From NCBI GenBank assembly GCA_050945815.1, contig JBMNTQ010000010.1, positions 1 to 23,754 on the forward strand: DNA of 23,754 nt. The letters run 5' to 3'. The notes beneath the pieces were generated by a model. That model was given only the letters and a program-made list of their open reading frames with translations, was not told the DNA's origin and did not search any database. Of the stretch, positions 1-6,478 are shown piece by piece. Made by a program: the position numbers and the translations under genes. Numbering within the stretch: position 1 is the first letter of the stretch; each line of letters opens with the position of its first letter. The DNA comes from JBMNTQ01 sp050945815 (GTDB taxonomy: Bacteria > Bacillota > Clostridia > Christensenellales > JBMNTQ01).

Positions 1-112
1 AAAGCTAATAATGAAAGAAGTGCAAAGTGTTAGAAGTGAAAAAGCAAAAGAGAATGCCGGTAAACTATCCGCTCTCTTTTCTAGACTTGAACAAAACAAT
101 GCGAGGGAGGGG

Positions 113-141
113 GGGAGGTGTAATGCTTGCTCCCTTTTTTT
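113..141 (+). terminator. Possible weak terminator at left edge
   Basis: A GGGAG arm (113-117) can pair with CTCCC (130-134) and is followed by seven T residues. The stem is only five base pairs with a 12-base loop, so this is a weak rho-independent terminator at best. If real, it would end a rightward gene lying mostly before the window. Confidence 0.3.
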
Positions 142-149
142 GTTTGGGG

Positions 150-171
150 AAAAGTAGTCAAAAAGTAGTCA
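150..171. repeat. Perfect tandem 11-bp repeat
   Basis: AAAAGTAGTCA occurs twice head to tail (150-160 and 161-171). It is followed by a looser GTAAGTAG echo. It sits in an A-rich stretch next to the 3' end of a tRNA gene. Its role is unknown; tandem direct repeats near tRNA ends can be binding sites of an integrated element, but no integrase is visible. Confidence 0.6.
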
Positions 172-212
172 GTTGTGCAGTAAGTAGATAAAACTTTCTC
201 ATTTTTAGAAAG

Positions 213-250
213 AAAAAAGCCCGTAAATGCGATAACTACGGGCGTTTTTT
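213..250 (-). terminator. Bidirectional terminator after tRNA-Ser
   Basis: GCCCGTA (219-225) pairs perfectly with TACGGGC (237-243). A runs lie on the left and T runs on the right, so the hairpin has a U-tract when read from either strand. It begins three bases beyond the encoded CCA of the minus-strand tRNA-Ser and is its natural terminator. It could also stop rightward transcription from the left edge. Confidence 0.8.
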
Positions 251-252
251 GA

Positions 253-345
253 TGGCGGAGAAGGAGGGATTTGAACCCTCGAAACCGTTTTGCGGTTTAC
301 ACGATTTCCAGTCGTGCGCCCTCGACCAAGCTAGGCGACTTCTCC
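253..345 (-). tRNA. tRNA-Ser (anticodon GGA)
   Basis: Read on the minus strand, a GGAGAAG acceptor arm pairs with CTTCTCC. This is followed by discriminator G and an encoded CCA (255-253). The D-arm has GCC/GGC pairing. The anticodon stem CACGA/TCGTG encloses CTGGAAA, giving anticodon GGA, which reads UCC/UCU serine codons. A long variable arm with an AACCG/CGGTT stem is typical of class II tRNA-Ser. The T-arm is GAGGG-TTCAAAT-CCCTC. All arms pair without mismatch, so the gene looks intact. It is a substrate of the SerS encoded at 12960-14222. Confidence 0.97.
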
Positions 346-430
346 CTGTTGGTTGTTGAAGCTTTCCACATCGGCACAATACTTTGGGTTCACAAGGATT
401 GCGCCGGGGATTTCCTTAACAAGCTTGTCT

Positions 431-459
431 ATTTTAGCACAAATGGCGATCAGCGTCAA
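431..459 (-). promoter_or_regulatory. Promoter of tRNA-Ser
   Basis: On the minus strand TTGACG (459-454) is separated by exactly 17 bases from TAAAAT (436-431), a near-consensus vegetative sigma promoter. The implied start lies about 80 bases upstream of the mature tRNA 5' end, leaving a leader for RNase P to remove. Confidence 0.65.
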
Positions 460-566
460 CTGAAAAAGCCCCCCGAAAAATACTGTTTCGATCGGCAATG
501 GACAGCCTTATGACAGCACACCGACAGCCGCGCCATGTTAGCATGACATAAAAAAGGAGTGTTATC

Positions 567-1142
567 ATGTTTCGGCAAATTCACAGTGTATTTAAGTCCT
601 TCAGCCGTCACCAAAGTGAGGAAGAGCCCTTGAGCATCAAACATATCAACGACAACTTCTTAGATGCGGCGGCCATGCTCAACCGTCTGGAAGCCAGAGT
701 TGACGTACTAGGCCAGCATCTATCTTCCCTAGATGCGCAAAGCGTCCAAGGCTGGAAGCCGGGGGCCTTTGGCATTTGGTCCTTAAACACAGAGTTTACG
801 CCTCCCTCCTCAGGGTTCTTCCAAATCCCCTACGACCGAGCCACCAATACAGCCCCTTTCGGCAGCCTAACACAAAGCGGCACCATCAAAATAACGCAGT
901 CTGGGCTGTATGATATCCGCGTCAGGCTACGGCTGAGCTATTCCGGCCGCAGCGACCTTCGCATCCAGAACGCCCTAGTCAGCGTCAATTATTCCACCGA
1001 CACCAGCAAAACCGCCTCGATCTACGGTGATTCCATCAACTGGATCAACGCAAACGATTCAGTTTCCGCCGCCATCAACTTTACAGCCGGCGGTTCCGTC
1101 ATAGCCTCGGCAGCAAGGCTGATCGTCTGCCGTTTGGCCTAG
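567..1142 (+). CDS. Orphan C1q/TNF-like jelly-roll protein (hypothetical)
   Basis: A 191-residue protein, no signal peptide or membrane segment seen. Residues 1-20 are basic. Residues about 22-60 look helical and could form a short coiled coil for oligomerisation. The rest (about 65-191) is rich in Ser, Thr, Asn and aromatic residues in alternating beta-strand pattern, with FQIPYDRATNTAPFGS and a strand around ITQSGLYDIRVRLRLS. Such 'G-Y-D/L-I' strands resemble C1q/TNF jelly-rolls at the tips of phage fibres and bacterial surface collagen-like proteins; this fold call is by pattern only. The start is supported by AAGGAG seven bases upstream. It stands alone between tRNA-Ser and a convergent glycosyltransferase gene whose stop lies five bases away. 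It may be a phage-derived tail-tip protein kept by the host, or a surface-layer or spore-coat component. Confidence 0.7.
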   Translation: MFRQIHSVFKSFSRHQSEEEPLSIKHINDNFLDAAAMLNRLEARVDVLGQHLSSLDAQSVQGWKPGAFGIWSLNTEFTPPSSGFFQIPYDRATNTAPFGSLTQSGTIKITQSGLYDIRVRLRLSYSGRSDLRIQNALVSVNYSTDTSKTASIYGDSINWINANDSVSAAINFTAGGSVIASAARLIVCRLA

Positions 1143-1147
1143 GAAAT

Positions 1148-2098
1148 CTACTTAATCCGCCGCAGCATATGTCTGCCCCAAGCTTTGGGCAAAATTGCTA
1201 AAGCGAGTTCTAAAACAAAAAGCTGAAAATCCTCCCTCGCCCCCCTACAGAAAGCGCCGAAGGACGCCCACCTGGGCTTTTTAAGAAAGCGTTCCCGGTT
1301 AGCTAAACACGCCAGACGCTCCCATGCCATCTGTTCCACAGCGGCGTTTTGGGCAAAACGCTGCAAAACCGTCTCATATTTTTCCCGTTCTGCCTGCAGG
1401 CGCACGGCAATATAATCATCCCGATCAGTCGTGTCTTTCAGCACAGCAGCGCCGATCTGGTTTTTCCCATGCACCCGATAGCGAACCAGCGCCTCCGGAC
1501 AATATGCGATAGGCCCCTCCGCCGACGCGCAAAGCGCCAGCCAATGGTCGTGGACATAAGCAGCGGGAAACGGAGCCGCGGCTTTGGCTGCCGAAGCGCG
1601 CATCAGCATGGTACATCCAGTCACACAGTTGCGCCGCAGAAAAAAGGAGGTCAGCCCTTCTCCGTGCAAATGTCGGATACGTCGGCGCATCTGTCGAAAC
1701 GAATCATACTGTTTGTTGCCTGCCCCGTCTATAACAGACAAGTCACTATAAACAAGAGGTCCCTGCGATGCCCTCTGCATCAGCTTGCTTATTTTATCTG
1801 TCTCCCAAACATCATCCTGGTCGCAATAGGCAAAATAATCCCCTTGGGCTTTTTGGGTCAGCAATTCAAAGGTCTTCGTGCTGCCCAAATTTTTCTCATT
1901 GCTATCCAGAGAAAAGGGAACCTTGTCTAAGCAGTCTCGCGCCAAGCGCAAAACTTCCTGCGTTTCGCCGCCACAATCTTCCCGAATATAAAGATACAGG
2001 TTTTCATAATCCTGCTGCTCAATGCTTAAAAGCTGCTGCTTCAAATAAGCGGGGTCAGGGCGATACACCGCCATCAGCACGCAAACCCGCGGCCTCAT
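1148..2098 (-). CDS. Family 2 glycosyltransferase (rhamnosyltransferase-like)
   Basis: A 316-residue GT-A fold inverting glycosyltransferase. The N-terminal strand VCVLMAVYRPD starts the nucleotide-sugar domain. The motif DQDD (residues 93-96) is the metal- and sugar-nucleotide-binding DxD region, and VHDHW (about residue 200) fits the acceptor/catalytic region. Proteins of this type add sugars to cell-wall rhamnan, O-antigen-like or capsular chains; donor and acceptor cannot be deduced. I chose ATG 2098 instead of an upstream in-frame start at 2206: it has GGGGGAAGGA in front, begins with the usual GT2 strand, and overlaps the preceding stop codon as ATGA, the classic coupling arrangement. 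It is the second gene of a two-gene operon with the glycosyltransferase at 2095-2862. No membrane segment is obvious, so it probably acts at the cytoplasmic membrane face. Confidence 0.88.
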   Translation of the reverse strand: MRPRVCVLMAVYRPDPAYLKQQLLSIEQQDYENLYLYIREDCGGETQEVLRLARDCLDKVPFSLDSNEKNLGSTKTFELLTQKAQGDYFAYCDQDDVWETDKISKLMQRASQGPLVYSDLSVIDGAGNKQYDSFRQMRRRIRHLHGEGLTSFFLRRNCVTGCTMLMRASAAKAAAPFPAAYVHDHWLALCASAEGPIAYCPEALVRYRVHGKNQIGAAVLKDTTDRDDYIAVRLQAEREKYETVLQRFAQNAAVEQMAWERLACLANRERFLKKPRWASFGAFCRGAREDFQLFVLELALAILPKAWGRHMLRRIK

Positions 2099-2862
2099 GT
2101 ATCCTTCCCCCTTCTGCTTCCCGGGCCCCATTTGGCAAAATACCGAAATGCCGAACTTAGCATAATCAACAGCGACTTCCAGCTTCTGCGGGAGGAACGA
2201 TTCCAATGGTGTACCACATGCCCAAACGGCACATGCATAATACGCCCATGCTGCCGGATTCGGCGGCTCAAGTCGTTATCTTCAAAATACAAAAAGAACC
2301 GCCGATCAAACCCGCCGATCCTCTTAAACAGCTCTGTGCGCACAACCATAAAACAGCCGGAAGCTACATCCACAGCAAAGGGTTTGCTATAATCAGCATC
2401 CAGCCTCAGATAACGCGCCTGTCTTTTGTGGAATCTGCCTGGGAAAAACAGGCGAATAAACAAGTCCAAAAAAGTAGGATCTTTCTTCCCATGATGCTGC
2501 GCTTGCCCGTCCGGGAAATAAACCATAGGCTGCACCATCGCAACATCAGGATGTTCGTCCATATAGTCGCATATTTGCTGCAACACATCGTCTTTCACTT
2601 CAATGTCCGGGTTGATGATGGCATGGTATTTCGCATTCAAATAAGGCAGCGCCGCATTGTGTCCGCTGCCAAAACCCAGGTTTTTATCCAGACGGATCAG
2701 TTGAATCTGCGGGATCTTGCCTACAATCTCCAGCGTATTGTCGGAGGAAGCATTGTCCACAATTAGAAGACGTCCATCCACCGGCATATGTTGGAGAATG
2801 CCGCGGACAGCCTTGTCTATGGTTGCCTGGTCGTTATGGCTTACAATACACACAGTCAGCAT
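2095..2862 (-). CDS. Family 2 glycosyltransferase (WbbL/rhamnosyltransferase-like)
   Basis: A 255-residue GT2 enzyme. It starts MLTVCIVSHND, then IVDNASSDNT (34-43), the conserved donor-binding loop. NLGFGSGHN (61-69) and NPDIEV (84-89) follow; this last form of the DxD motif is typical of dTDP-rhamnosyltransferase-like members. GGFDRRFFLYFEDNDLSRR in the C-terminal half matches the ED catalytic-base region of this group. Predicted role: transfer of rhamnose or a similar sugar to a lipid-linked or wall polysaccharide at the cytoplasmic membrane face. It is first in the operon, its stop overlaps the start of the next glycosyltransferase by ATGA, and a promoter lies 52-79 bases upstream. AAGGAAAGG lies about 11 bases before the start. 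The specific sugar is not readable from sequence. Confidence 0.9.
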   Translation of the reverse strand: MLTVCIVSHNDQATIDKAVRGILQHMPVDGRLLIVDNASSDNTLEIVGKIPQIQLIRLDKNLGFGSGHNAALPYLNAKYHAIINPDIEVKDDVLQQICDYMDEHPDVAMVQPMVYFPDGQAQHHGKKDPTFLDLFIRLFFPGRFHKRQARYLRLDADYSKPFAVDVASGCFMVVRTELFKRIGGFDRRFFLYFEDNDLSRRIRQHGRIMHVPFGHVVHHWNRSSRRSWKSLLIMLSSAFRYFAKWGPGSRRGKDT

Positions 2863-2913
2863 AAAAGCGGGCCTTTCCTTGCCGGCAAAGAGCGCCGGTA
2901 TTTTTCTATTTGA

Positions 2914-2941
2914 ATTATACCATAAACCCCGGCCCGCGCAA
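2914..2941 (-). promoter_or_regulatory. Promoter of the two-gene glycosyltransferase operon
   Basis: On the minus strand TTGCGC (2941-2936) and TATAAT (2919-2914) are 16 bases apart. The transcript would run through a small GC-rich hairpin (CCGGC/GCCGG around 2882-2898) before the ribosome binding site. Confidence 0.5.
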
Positions 2942-3017
2942 GATCAATTCTCTGGATAGAGGCAGCCACCAGCGCCCCATCCTTTGCTGCCCGCCAAACG
3001 CTGTTCCTCTCTCCCAT

Positions 3018-3203
3018 CTACTCCAGAATCAGCATAATGCTGTCCTTTTGTTCCTGAGCGGCATCCTCCGACCGTTCCGCCATGTCTATTTCGCTTATCC
3101 CCAAATAAATGCCGATCAGAATCAAAAAAACTCCCGCAACGATGCACAGCCGACGCATCCATACAAAGGGCCGCGCTCCCCTCTTTCTCTGGACGATACT
3201 CAT
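3018..3203 (-). CDS. Small single-pass membrane protein (unknown)
   Basis: A 61-residue protein with a basic N-terminus (several Arg/Lys in residues 6-18), one hydrophobic helix at about 18-37 (LCIVAGVFLILIGIYLGI), and an acidic, Gln-rich tail. The positive-inside rule puts the N-terminus in the cytoplasm and the acidic tail outside. I prefer this frame to a longer overlapping frame (2944-3234): it has a coherent membrane segment and a purine-rich GGGGGGAAG ribosome binding site about seven bases before ATG 3203. It follows the uppP terminator and precedes the glycosyltransferase operon, so an envelope role is possible, but no family is recognised. Confidence 0.6.
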   Translation of the reverse strand: MSIVQRKRGARPFVWMRRLCIVAGVFLILIGIYLGISEIDMAERSEDAAQEQKDSIMLILE

Positions 3204-3250
3204 ATTCTTCCCCCCTTTCCAAACAATAAATCATACGAATCCGCGAAACA

Positions 3251-3288
3251 AAAAAGAACGCTTTTCCCTGGCAAGAAGCGTTCTTTTT
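3251..3288 (-). terminator. Strong bidirectional terminator after uppP
   Basis: AAAAAGAACGCTT (3251-3263) is the exact reverse complement of AAGCGTTCTTTTT (3276-3288), a 13-bp perfect stem with a 12-base loop and U-tracts in both directions. It lies 18 bases after the uppP stop codon on the minus strand. Confidence 0.88.
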
Positions 3289-3305
3289 ATGCTACTCTGC
3301 GTTTT

Positions 3306-4190
3306 TTAATCCACAACGCGCTTATTGATAAATTCGACAATCGCCATAGAAACCAACACCAAAAAGCCACAAATCATGACTGTAGCCTCCAGCCACCCCT
3401 GTCCAATCAGCGTCGCAATGCCCAGCAGAAGCACATACAGCGCAAACCCATACAATCTGTATTTTTTCAACAGCTTCAGCATAAAGCGAATAGCGAAAAA
3501 GCCGGAAACAAAAGCCGTTGCCATTGCAATCAGCATAATACCCCAAGAAACTTCGCCCAAGCCATCTTGCACAATATCCTTTCCAGCCATCACAGCCGAT
3601 CCTAAAATAGCGGGAATCGACATCAAAAACGAGAACTTCGCCGCCCTAGACCGGGAAAGGCCAGTCATCAACCCGCCGGAGATCGTAGCGCCAGAACGGG
3701 AGACCCCAGGCAACACGCCCACTGCCTGCATCAGCCCCATACCCAGAACCTGAGGCAGACCAATGTTCTTTTTCTCTTTTGTCCGCCGTTTGCTGCCCAG
3801 CTCGGACAGCGACAACAAAACTGCCGTCAGCAGGAAAGAAAGGCCCAAATATTTCCCCTGAAACAATTCATCTATCCTGTCTCCCAACAGAATCACAACG
3901 ATCACAATAGGCAGCGTGGCCACTATAAGATAGCGCATTTTCTTGCCCAGCGGATGGCGTATAAGCTCAGCAACATCTTTGCGGAACAGCAAAAAAACCG
4001 CCAGCAACGACCCTAAATGCAGCATAATATCAAACGCCATCGCGCTTTGCCCCAACGCACCCTCCGTCAGCCCAAACGCATCCTGCAACAAAAGCAAGTG
4101 GCCGGAACTGCTGACCGGCAAAAATTCACACAAGCCCTGCACAAGGCCCAATACCACCGCGGCTAATATACTCAAAGCAGCCCCCTCCAT
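3306..4190 (-). CDS. uppP: Undecaprenyl-diphosphatase UppP/BacA
   Basis: Integral membrane enzyme that removes a phosphate from undecaprenyl pyrophosphate, recycling the lipid carrier for peptidoglycan and other wall polymers; it also gives some bacitracin resistance. The 294-residue protein is the usual family size. Both hallmark motifs are present: EFLPVSSSGH (22-31), with the catalytic Glu/Ser region, and LPGVSRSGATI (160-170). About eight hydrophobic segments are visible. The start is uncertain. ATG 4190 has no ribosome binding site, whereas GGAGGGGG lies inside the ORF (4188-4181), five bases before an in-frame TTG at 4175, so the true protein may begin at residue 6. A promoter (4251-4278) and strong terminator make it a single-gene transcript. 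It fits the neighbouring wall-glycan glycosyltransferases. Confidence 0.96.
   Translation of the reverse strand: MEGAALSILAAVVLGLVQGLCEFLPVSSSGHLLLLQDAFGLTEGALGQSAMAFDIMLHLGSLLAVFLLFRKDVAELIRHPLGKKMRYLIVATLPIVIVVILLGDRIDELFQGKYLGLSFLLTAVLLSLSELGSKRRTKEKKNIGLPQVLGMGLMQAVGVLPGVSRSGATISGGLMTGLSRSRAAKFSFLMSIPAILGSAVMAGKDIVQDGLGEVSWGIMLIAMATAFVSGFFAIRFMLKLLKKYRLYGFALYVLLLGIATLIGQGWLEATVMICGFLVLVSMAIVEFINKRVVD
4181..4188 (-). promoter_or_regulatory. Ribosome binding site suggesting a TTG start for uppP
   Basis: GGAGGGGG on the minus strand lies downstream of the longest ATG start but five bases before the in-frame TTG at 4175-4173. No comparable purine tract precedes the ATG. Known UppP N-termini are compatible with either length. 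Confidence 0.5.
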
Positions 4191-4250
4191 TCGTCTTCGC
4201 AGCGCAGGAAAAAACTTCCACTGCTACCATCATAATGTTTTCAATTAAAA

Positions 4251-4278
4251 ATTATACCACACTGCATCTAACAAGCAA
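4251..4278 (-). promoter_or_regulatory. Promoter of uppP (extended -10)
   Basis: On the minus strand TTGCTT (4278-4273) is 16 bases from TATAAT (4256-4251). TGG just before the -10 gives a TGn extension. It diverges from the promoter of the solute-binding lipoprotein gene. Confidence 0.65.
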
Positions 4279-4324
4279 ATAAGAAACTAAATCTCGCCCT
4301 TATCCTCAATAAGCAAAACACACC

Positions 4325-4353
4325 TTGCCCGATTCTGTGCTTTCCTATAAAAT
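4325..4353 (+). promoter_or_regulatory. Promoter of solute-binding lipoprotein gene
   Basis: TTGCCC (4325-4330) and TAAAAT (4348-4353) are 17 bases apart. A second TATAAT (4367-4372) overlaps the upstream ATG at 4371 and lacks a good -35. Either would favour starting translation at ATG 4389, after GGAG at 4374-4377. Confidence 0.45.
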
Positions 4354-4388
4354 AGAATCACTATATTATAATGGAGCACATTGCTATT

Positions 4389-5183
4389 ATGAAGCCTTTC
4401 CATAAAAGAAAATCCATAGCCTTATCCCTGTGCGTCTTGCTGCTCTTTTCGTTTCTCAGCGGCTGCGCACGAGACCCTTCCGCCGGACAGGCCATGGCTC
4501 AGGTTCGCTCGCGGGGCGTGCTGCGCGTGGGGGTTTATTCAAATATTCCGGGTTTTTCTGCCTTGCAAAACGGCGAATTTCTGGGACTGGAAGCGGATAT
4601 CGCCCGCTCCGTCGGCGGTGCCATCATGGGCGACTCCTCAAAAGTAGAACTTGTTCCGGTCAATAACCGCACCCGCACCTTCTTCTTAGACGACCTGTCT
4701 CTGGATTTATCCATTGCCATGATCGAGGGGCAGGAAGGCTCCGCCAAATACGTCTTTTCTTCCCCCTACTATACCGACACGTTCGCATTCATGGTGAAAG
4801 ACGGCGCGTACTCCTCTCTTTCCCAGCTAGCCGGAAAAAAAGTCGGGGTCTTCTACAATTCAACCCAGAAAACCCACCTACAAAATTTTATAAAAGAATC
4901 CGAAATCCCGTTTGAACTGGTAGACGTTTCTTCCTACCAGGAAGCCAAGGAAAAGCTGCTGCTCGAATCTCCCCAGCTGGACGCATTCTGCTGTGAAACA
5001 GGCGCACTAAAAAACCAGCTGTCCAGCGGGCTCTCCTTGCTCTCGGAAGGGTTTGGTGAGATAAACTACTGTATAGCCGGCCTAATCGCCAACCAGGACC
5101 TTATAACCCTGGCTACTCAAAAGCTGGAAGCAATGCGAGAGAGCGGCGAATTGACACAACTGATCCAGGAAAACGGCCTGTAA
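4389..5183 (+). CDS. Amino-acid-type ABC transporter solute-binding lipoprotein (orphan)
   Basis: A 264-residue periplasmic-binding-protein-like lipoprotein (SBP family 3 type), anchored outside the membrane to capture polar amino acids or similar solutes. The signal peptide has basic KRK (6-8), a hydrophobic core (10-23) and lipobox LSGC with lipidated Cys26. The mature part opens with RSRGVLRVGVYSNIPGF and FLGLEADIARSV, the standard lobe-1 pattern of this family, then YVFSSPYYTD in the hinge/ligand region and LAGKKVGVFYNSTQK in lobe 2. I chose ATG 4389 over 4371 because GGAG precedes it by 11 bases and it gives a clean signal peptide. No permease or ATPase gene adjoins, so it must share a transporter elsewhere or act as a sensor. 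The 'Arg' of the usual carboxylate-binding RT/S signature is not certain here. Confidence 0.85.
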   Translation: MKPFHKRKSIALSLCVLLLFSFLSGCARDPSAGQAMAQVRSRGVLRVGVYSNIPGFSALQNGEFLGLEADIARSVGGAIMGDSSKVELVPVNNRTRTFFLDDLSLDLSIAMIEGQEGSAKYVFSSPYYTDTFAFMVKDGAYSSLSQLAGKKVGVFYNSTQKTHLQNFIKESEIPFELVDVSSYQEAKEKLLLESPQLDAFCCETGALKNQLSSGLSLLSEGFGEINYCIAGLIANQDLITLATQKLEAMRESGELTQLIQENGL

Positions 5184-5196
5184 AGAGAGCGATAAA

Positions 5197-5236
5197 CGAC
5201 TCGTCGTGAAGACATTCGCGGCGAGTCGCTTGCTTT
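5197..5236 (+). terminator. Possible terminator after the lipoprotein gene
   Basis: CGACTCG (5197-5203) pairs with CGAGTCG (5222-5228), with extra G-C pairing inside the loop. The T-tract (CTTGCTTTTC) is interrupted, so termination may be partial. Confidence 0.45.
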
Positions 5237-5293
5237 TCATAAAATACAACACGCTGCTCTTGGGCACAAAACTCCGGGCTAGGATAAGGGTTG

Positions 5294-5322
5294 TTGTTTT
5301 CAGTATAAAATTGCAGTATAAT
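5294..5322 (+). promoter_or_regulatory. Promoter of the serC-serA operon
   Basis: TTGTTT (5294-5299) is 17 bases from a perfect TATAAT (5317-5322). The leader to the ATG is about 50 bases, too short for a T-box or known riboswitch. Confidence 0.7.
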
Positions 5323-5376
5323 AAATTAGTATATCTTCTAATGAATTACTTATTGCGAGTTGAAGGGGGCTATTGC

Positions 5377-6465
5377 ATGCGTGTATATAATTTTGCGGCA
5401 GGTCCGGCGACCTTGCCGGTCTCGGTTCTAGAGCGGGCTCAAAAGGAGCTTTTAGATTACAGGGGTCTTGGAATGTCGGTGATGGAAATCACCCACCGCT
5501 CCAAGCCTTTTGAGGAAATTCTCTTTGGTGCCGAAGAGAACCTCCGCAAGCTGATGGGAATCAGCGACAGCTACGATATCCTGTTTTTACAAGGTGGCGC
5601 CAGCACGCAATTCGCCATGGTTCCGCTCAATCTTTTCACGAACGCTAAAAAAGCCGATTTTATCCACACCGGCGTCTGGTCCAAGAAGGCCATAGCAGAA
5701 GCCCGGCGTTATGGCCTGGTAAACGTTGTGGCCAGCAGCGAGGATCAAGCCTTCAACGATATCCCTTCCTTCGACGAATCCAAGTTCGATCCGAAGGCGG
5801 ATTATTTCCACATCACCACCAACAACACAATTTACGGCACCCGCTACCGCCGGCTGCCCAATGTCGGCAACGTGCCGTTGGTTGCGGATATGTCCTCCAA
5901 CATCCTCAGCGAAAAAAGCGAGGTTATGGATGTTTCGCGGTATGGGCTGATCTATGCCGGCGCCCAGAAAAACATCGGGCCTGCAGGAGTAACTCTGGTC
6001 ATTATCCGCAAGGACCTGATCGGACGGACACAGAATACCGTACCCACCATGCTGAATTACGAAACCCACGCAAAGGAGCGGTCTCTGTTCAATACGCCGC
6101 CGGTTTATCCCATCTACATTGCATCCCTCGTGTTTGAATGGCTGATGGACAAAGGCGGCATAGAAGCCATTCAGAAGCACAACGAAGAAAAAGCTGCCCT
6201 CCTCTACGATTTTCTGGATGATTCCGCACTCTTTTCTTCCACCGTGCAGGGAGAATGCCGTTCCCTCATGAACGTTCCCTTCCTGCTGCCTACGGAAGAA
6301 TTGAACGCATCCTTCATTCGTCAGGCTGCCCAAAATGGCCTTGTCAATCTCAAGGGCCACAGAAGCGTAGGCGGCATGCGCGCCAGCATCTACAATGCCA
6401 TGTCCATGGAAGGGGTGGAAGCGCTGGTCGCATTCATGAAGGAATTTGAATTATCCAACCGATAA
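5377..6465 (+). CDS. serC: Phosphoserine aminotransferase
   Basis: PLP-dependent class V aminotransferase that makes 3-phosphoserine from 3-phosphohydroxypyruvate and glutamate, the second step of serine synthesis, in the cytoplasm. The 362 residues are the normal length. N-terminal YNFAAGPATLP is the family signature. LFLQGGASTQF (69-79) holds the phosphate/cofactor loop, and Lys198 in YAGAQKNIGPAGV is the Schiff-base lysine. HRSVGGMRASIYNA near the C-terminus is the substrate-binding motif. ATG 5377 was chosen over an upstream in-frame ATG (5206): it is preceded by AAGGGGG at eight bases, lies after the promoter, and begins at the conserved MRVYNF. It is followed after 13 bases by serA, so the two are certainly co-transcribed. 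Confidence 0.97.
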   Translation: MRVYNFAAGPATLPVSVLERAQKELLDYRGLGMSVMEITHRSKPFEEILFGAEENLRKLMGISDSYDILFLQGGASTQFAMVPLNLFTNAKKADFIHTGVWSKKAIAEARRYGLVNVVASSEDQAFNDIPSFDESKFDPKADYFHITTNNTIYGTRYRRLPNVGNVPLVADMSSNILSEKSEVMDVSRYGLIYAGAQKNIGPAGVTLVIIRKDLIGRTQNTVPTMLNYETHAKERSLFNTPPVYPIYIASLVFEWLMDKGGIEAIQKHNEEKAALLYDFLDDSALFSSTVQGECRSLMNVPFLLPTEELNASFIRQAAQNGLVNLKGHRSVGGMRASIYNAMSMEGVEALVAFMKEFELSNR

Positions 6466-6478
6466 GGGAGGCAAAATC

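Noticed and set aside
2..157. Open frame from the left edge (possible C-terminal end of a protein, rich in Lys, Glu and Ala)
   Set aside because: Only about 50 codons are visible, no family is recognisable, and the terminator-like hairpin at 113-141 would lie inside it. It may be real if the contig continues, but cannot be supported here.
2944..3234. 96-codon minus-strand frame overlapping the small membrane protein
   Set aside because: Low-complexity, Gly-rich and without hydrophobic or domain structure; the 61-residue frame has both a ribosome binding site and a membrane helix.
5587..6360. Long minus-strand frame opposite serC
   Set aside because: Mirror of a highly conserved enzyme gene; no ribosome binding site or recognisable motif. 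An effect of GC-rich third positions.
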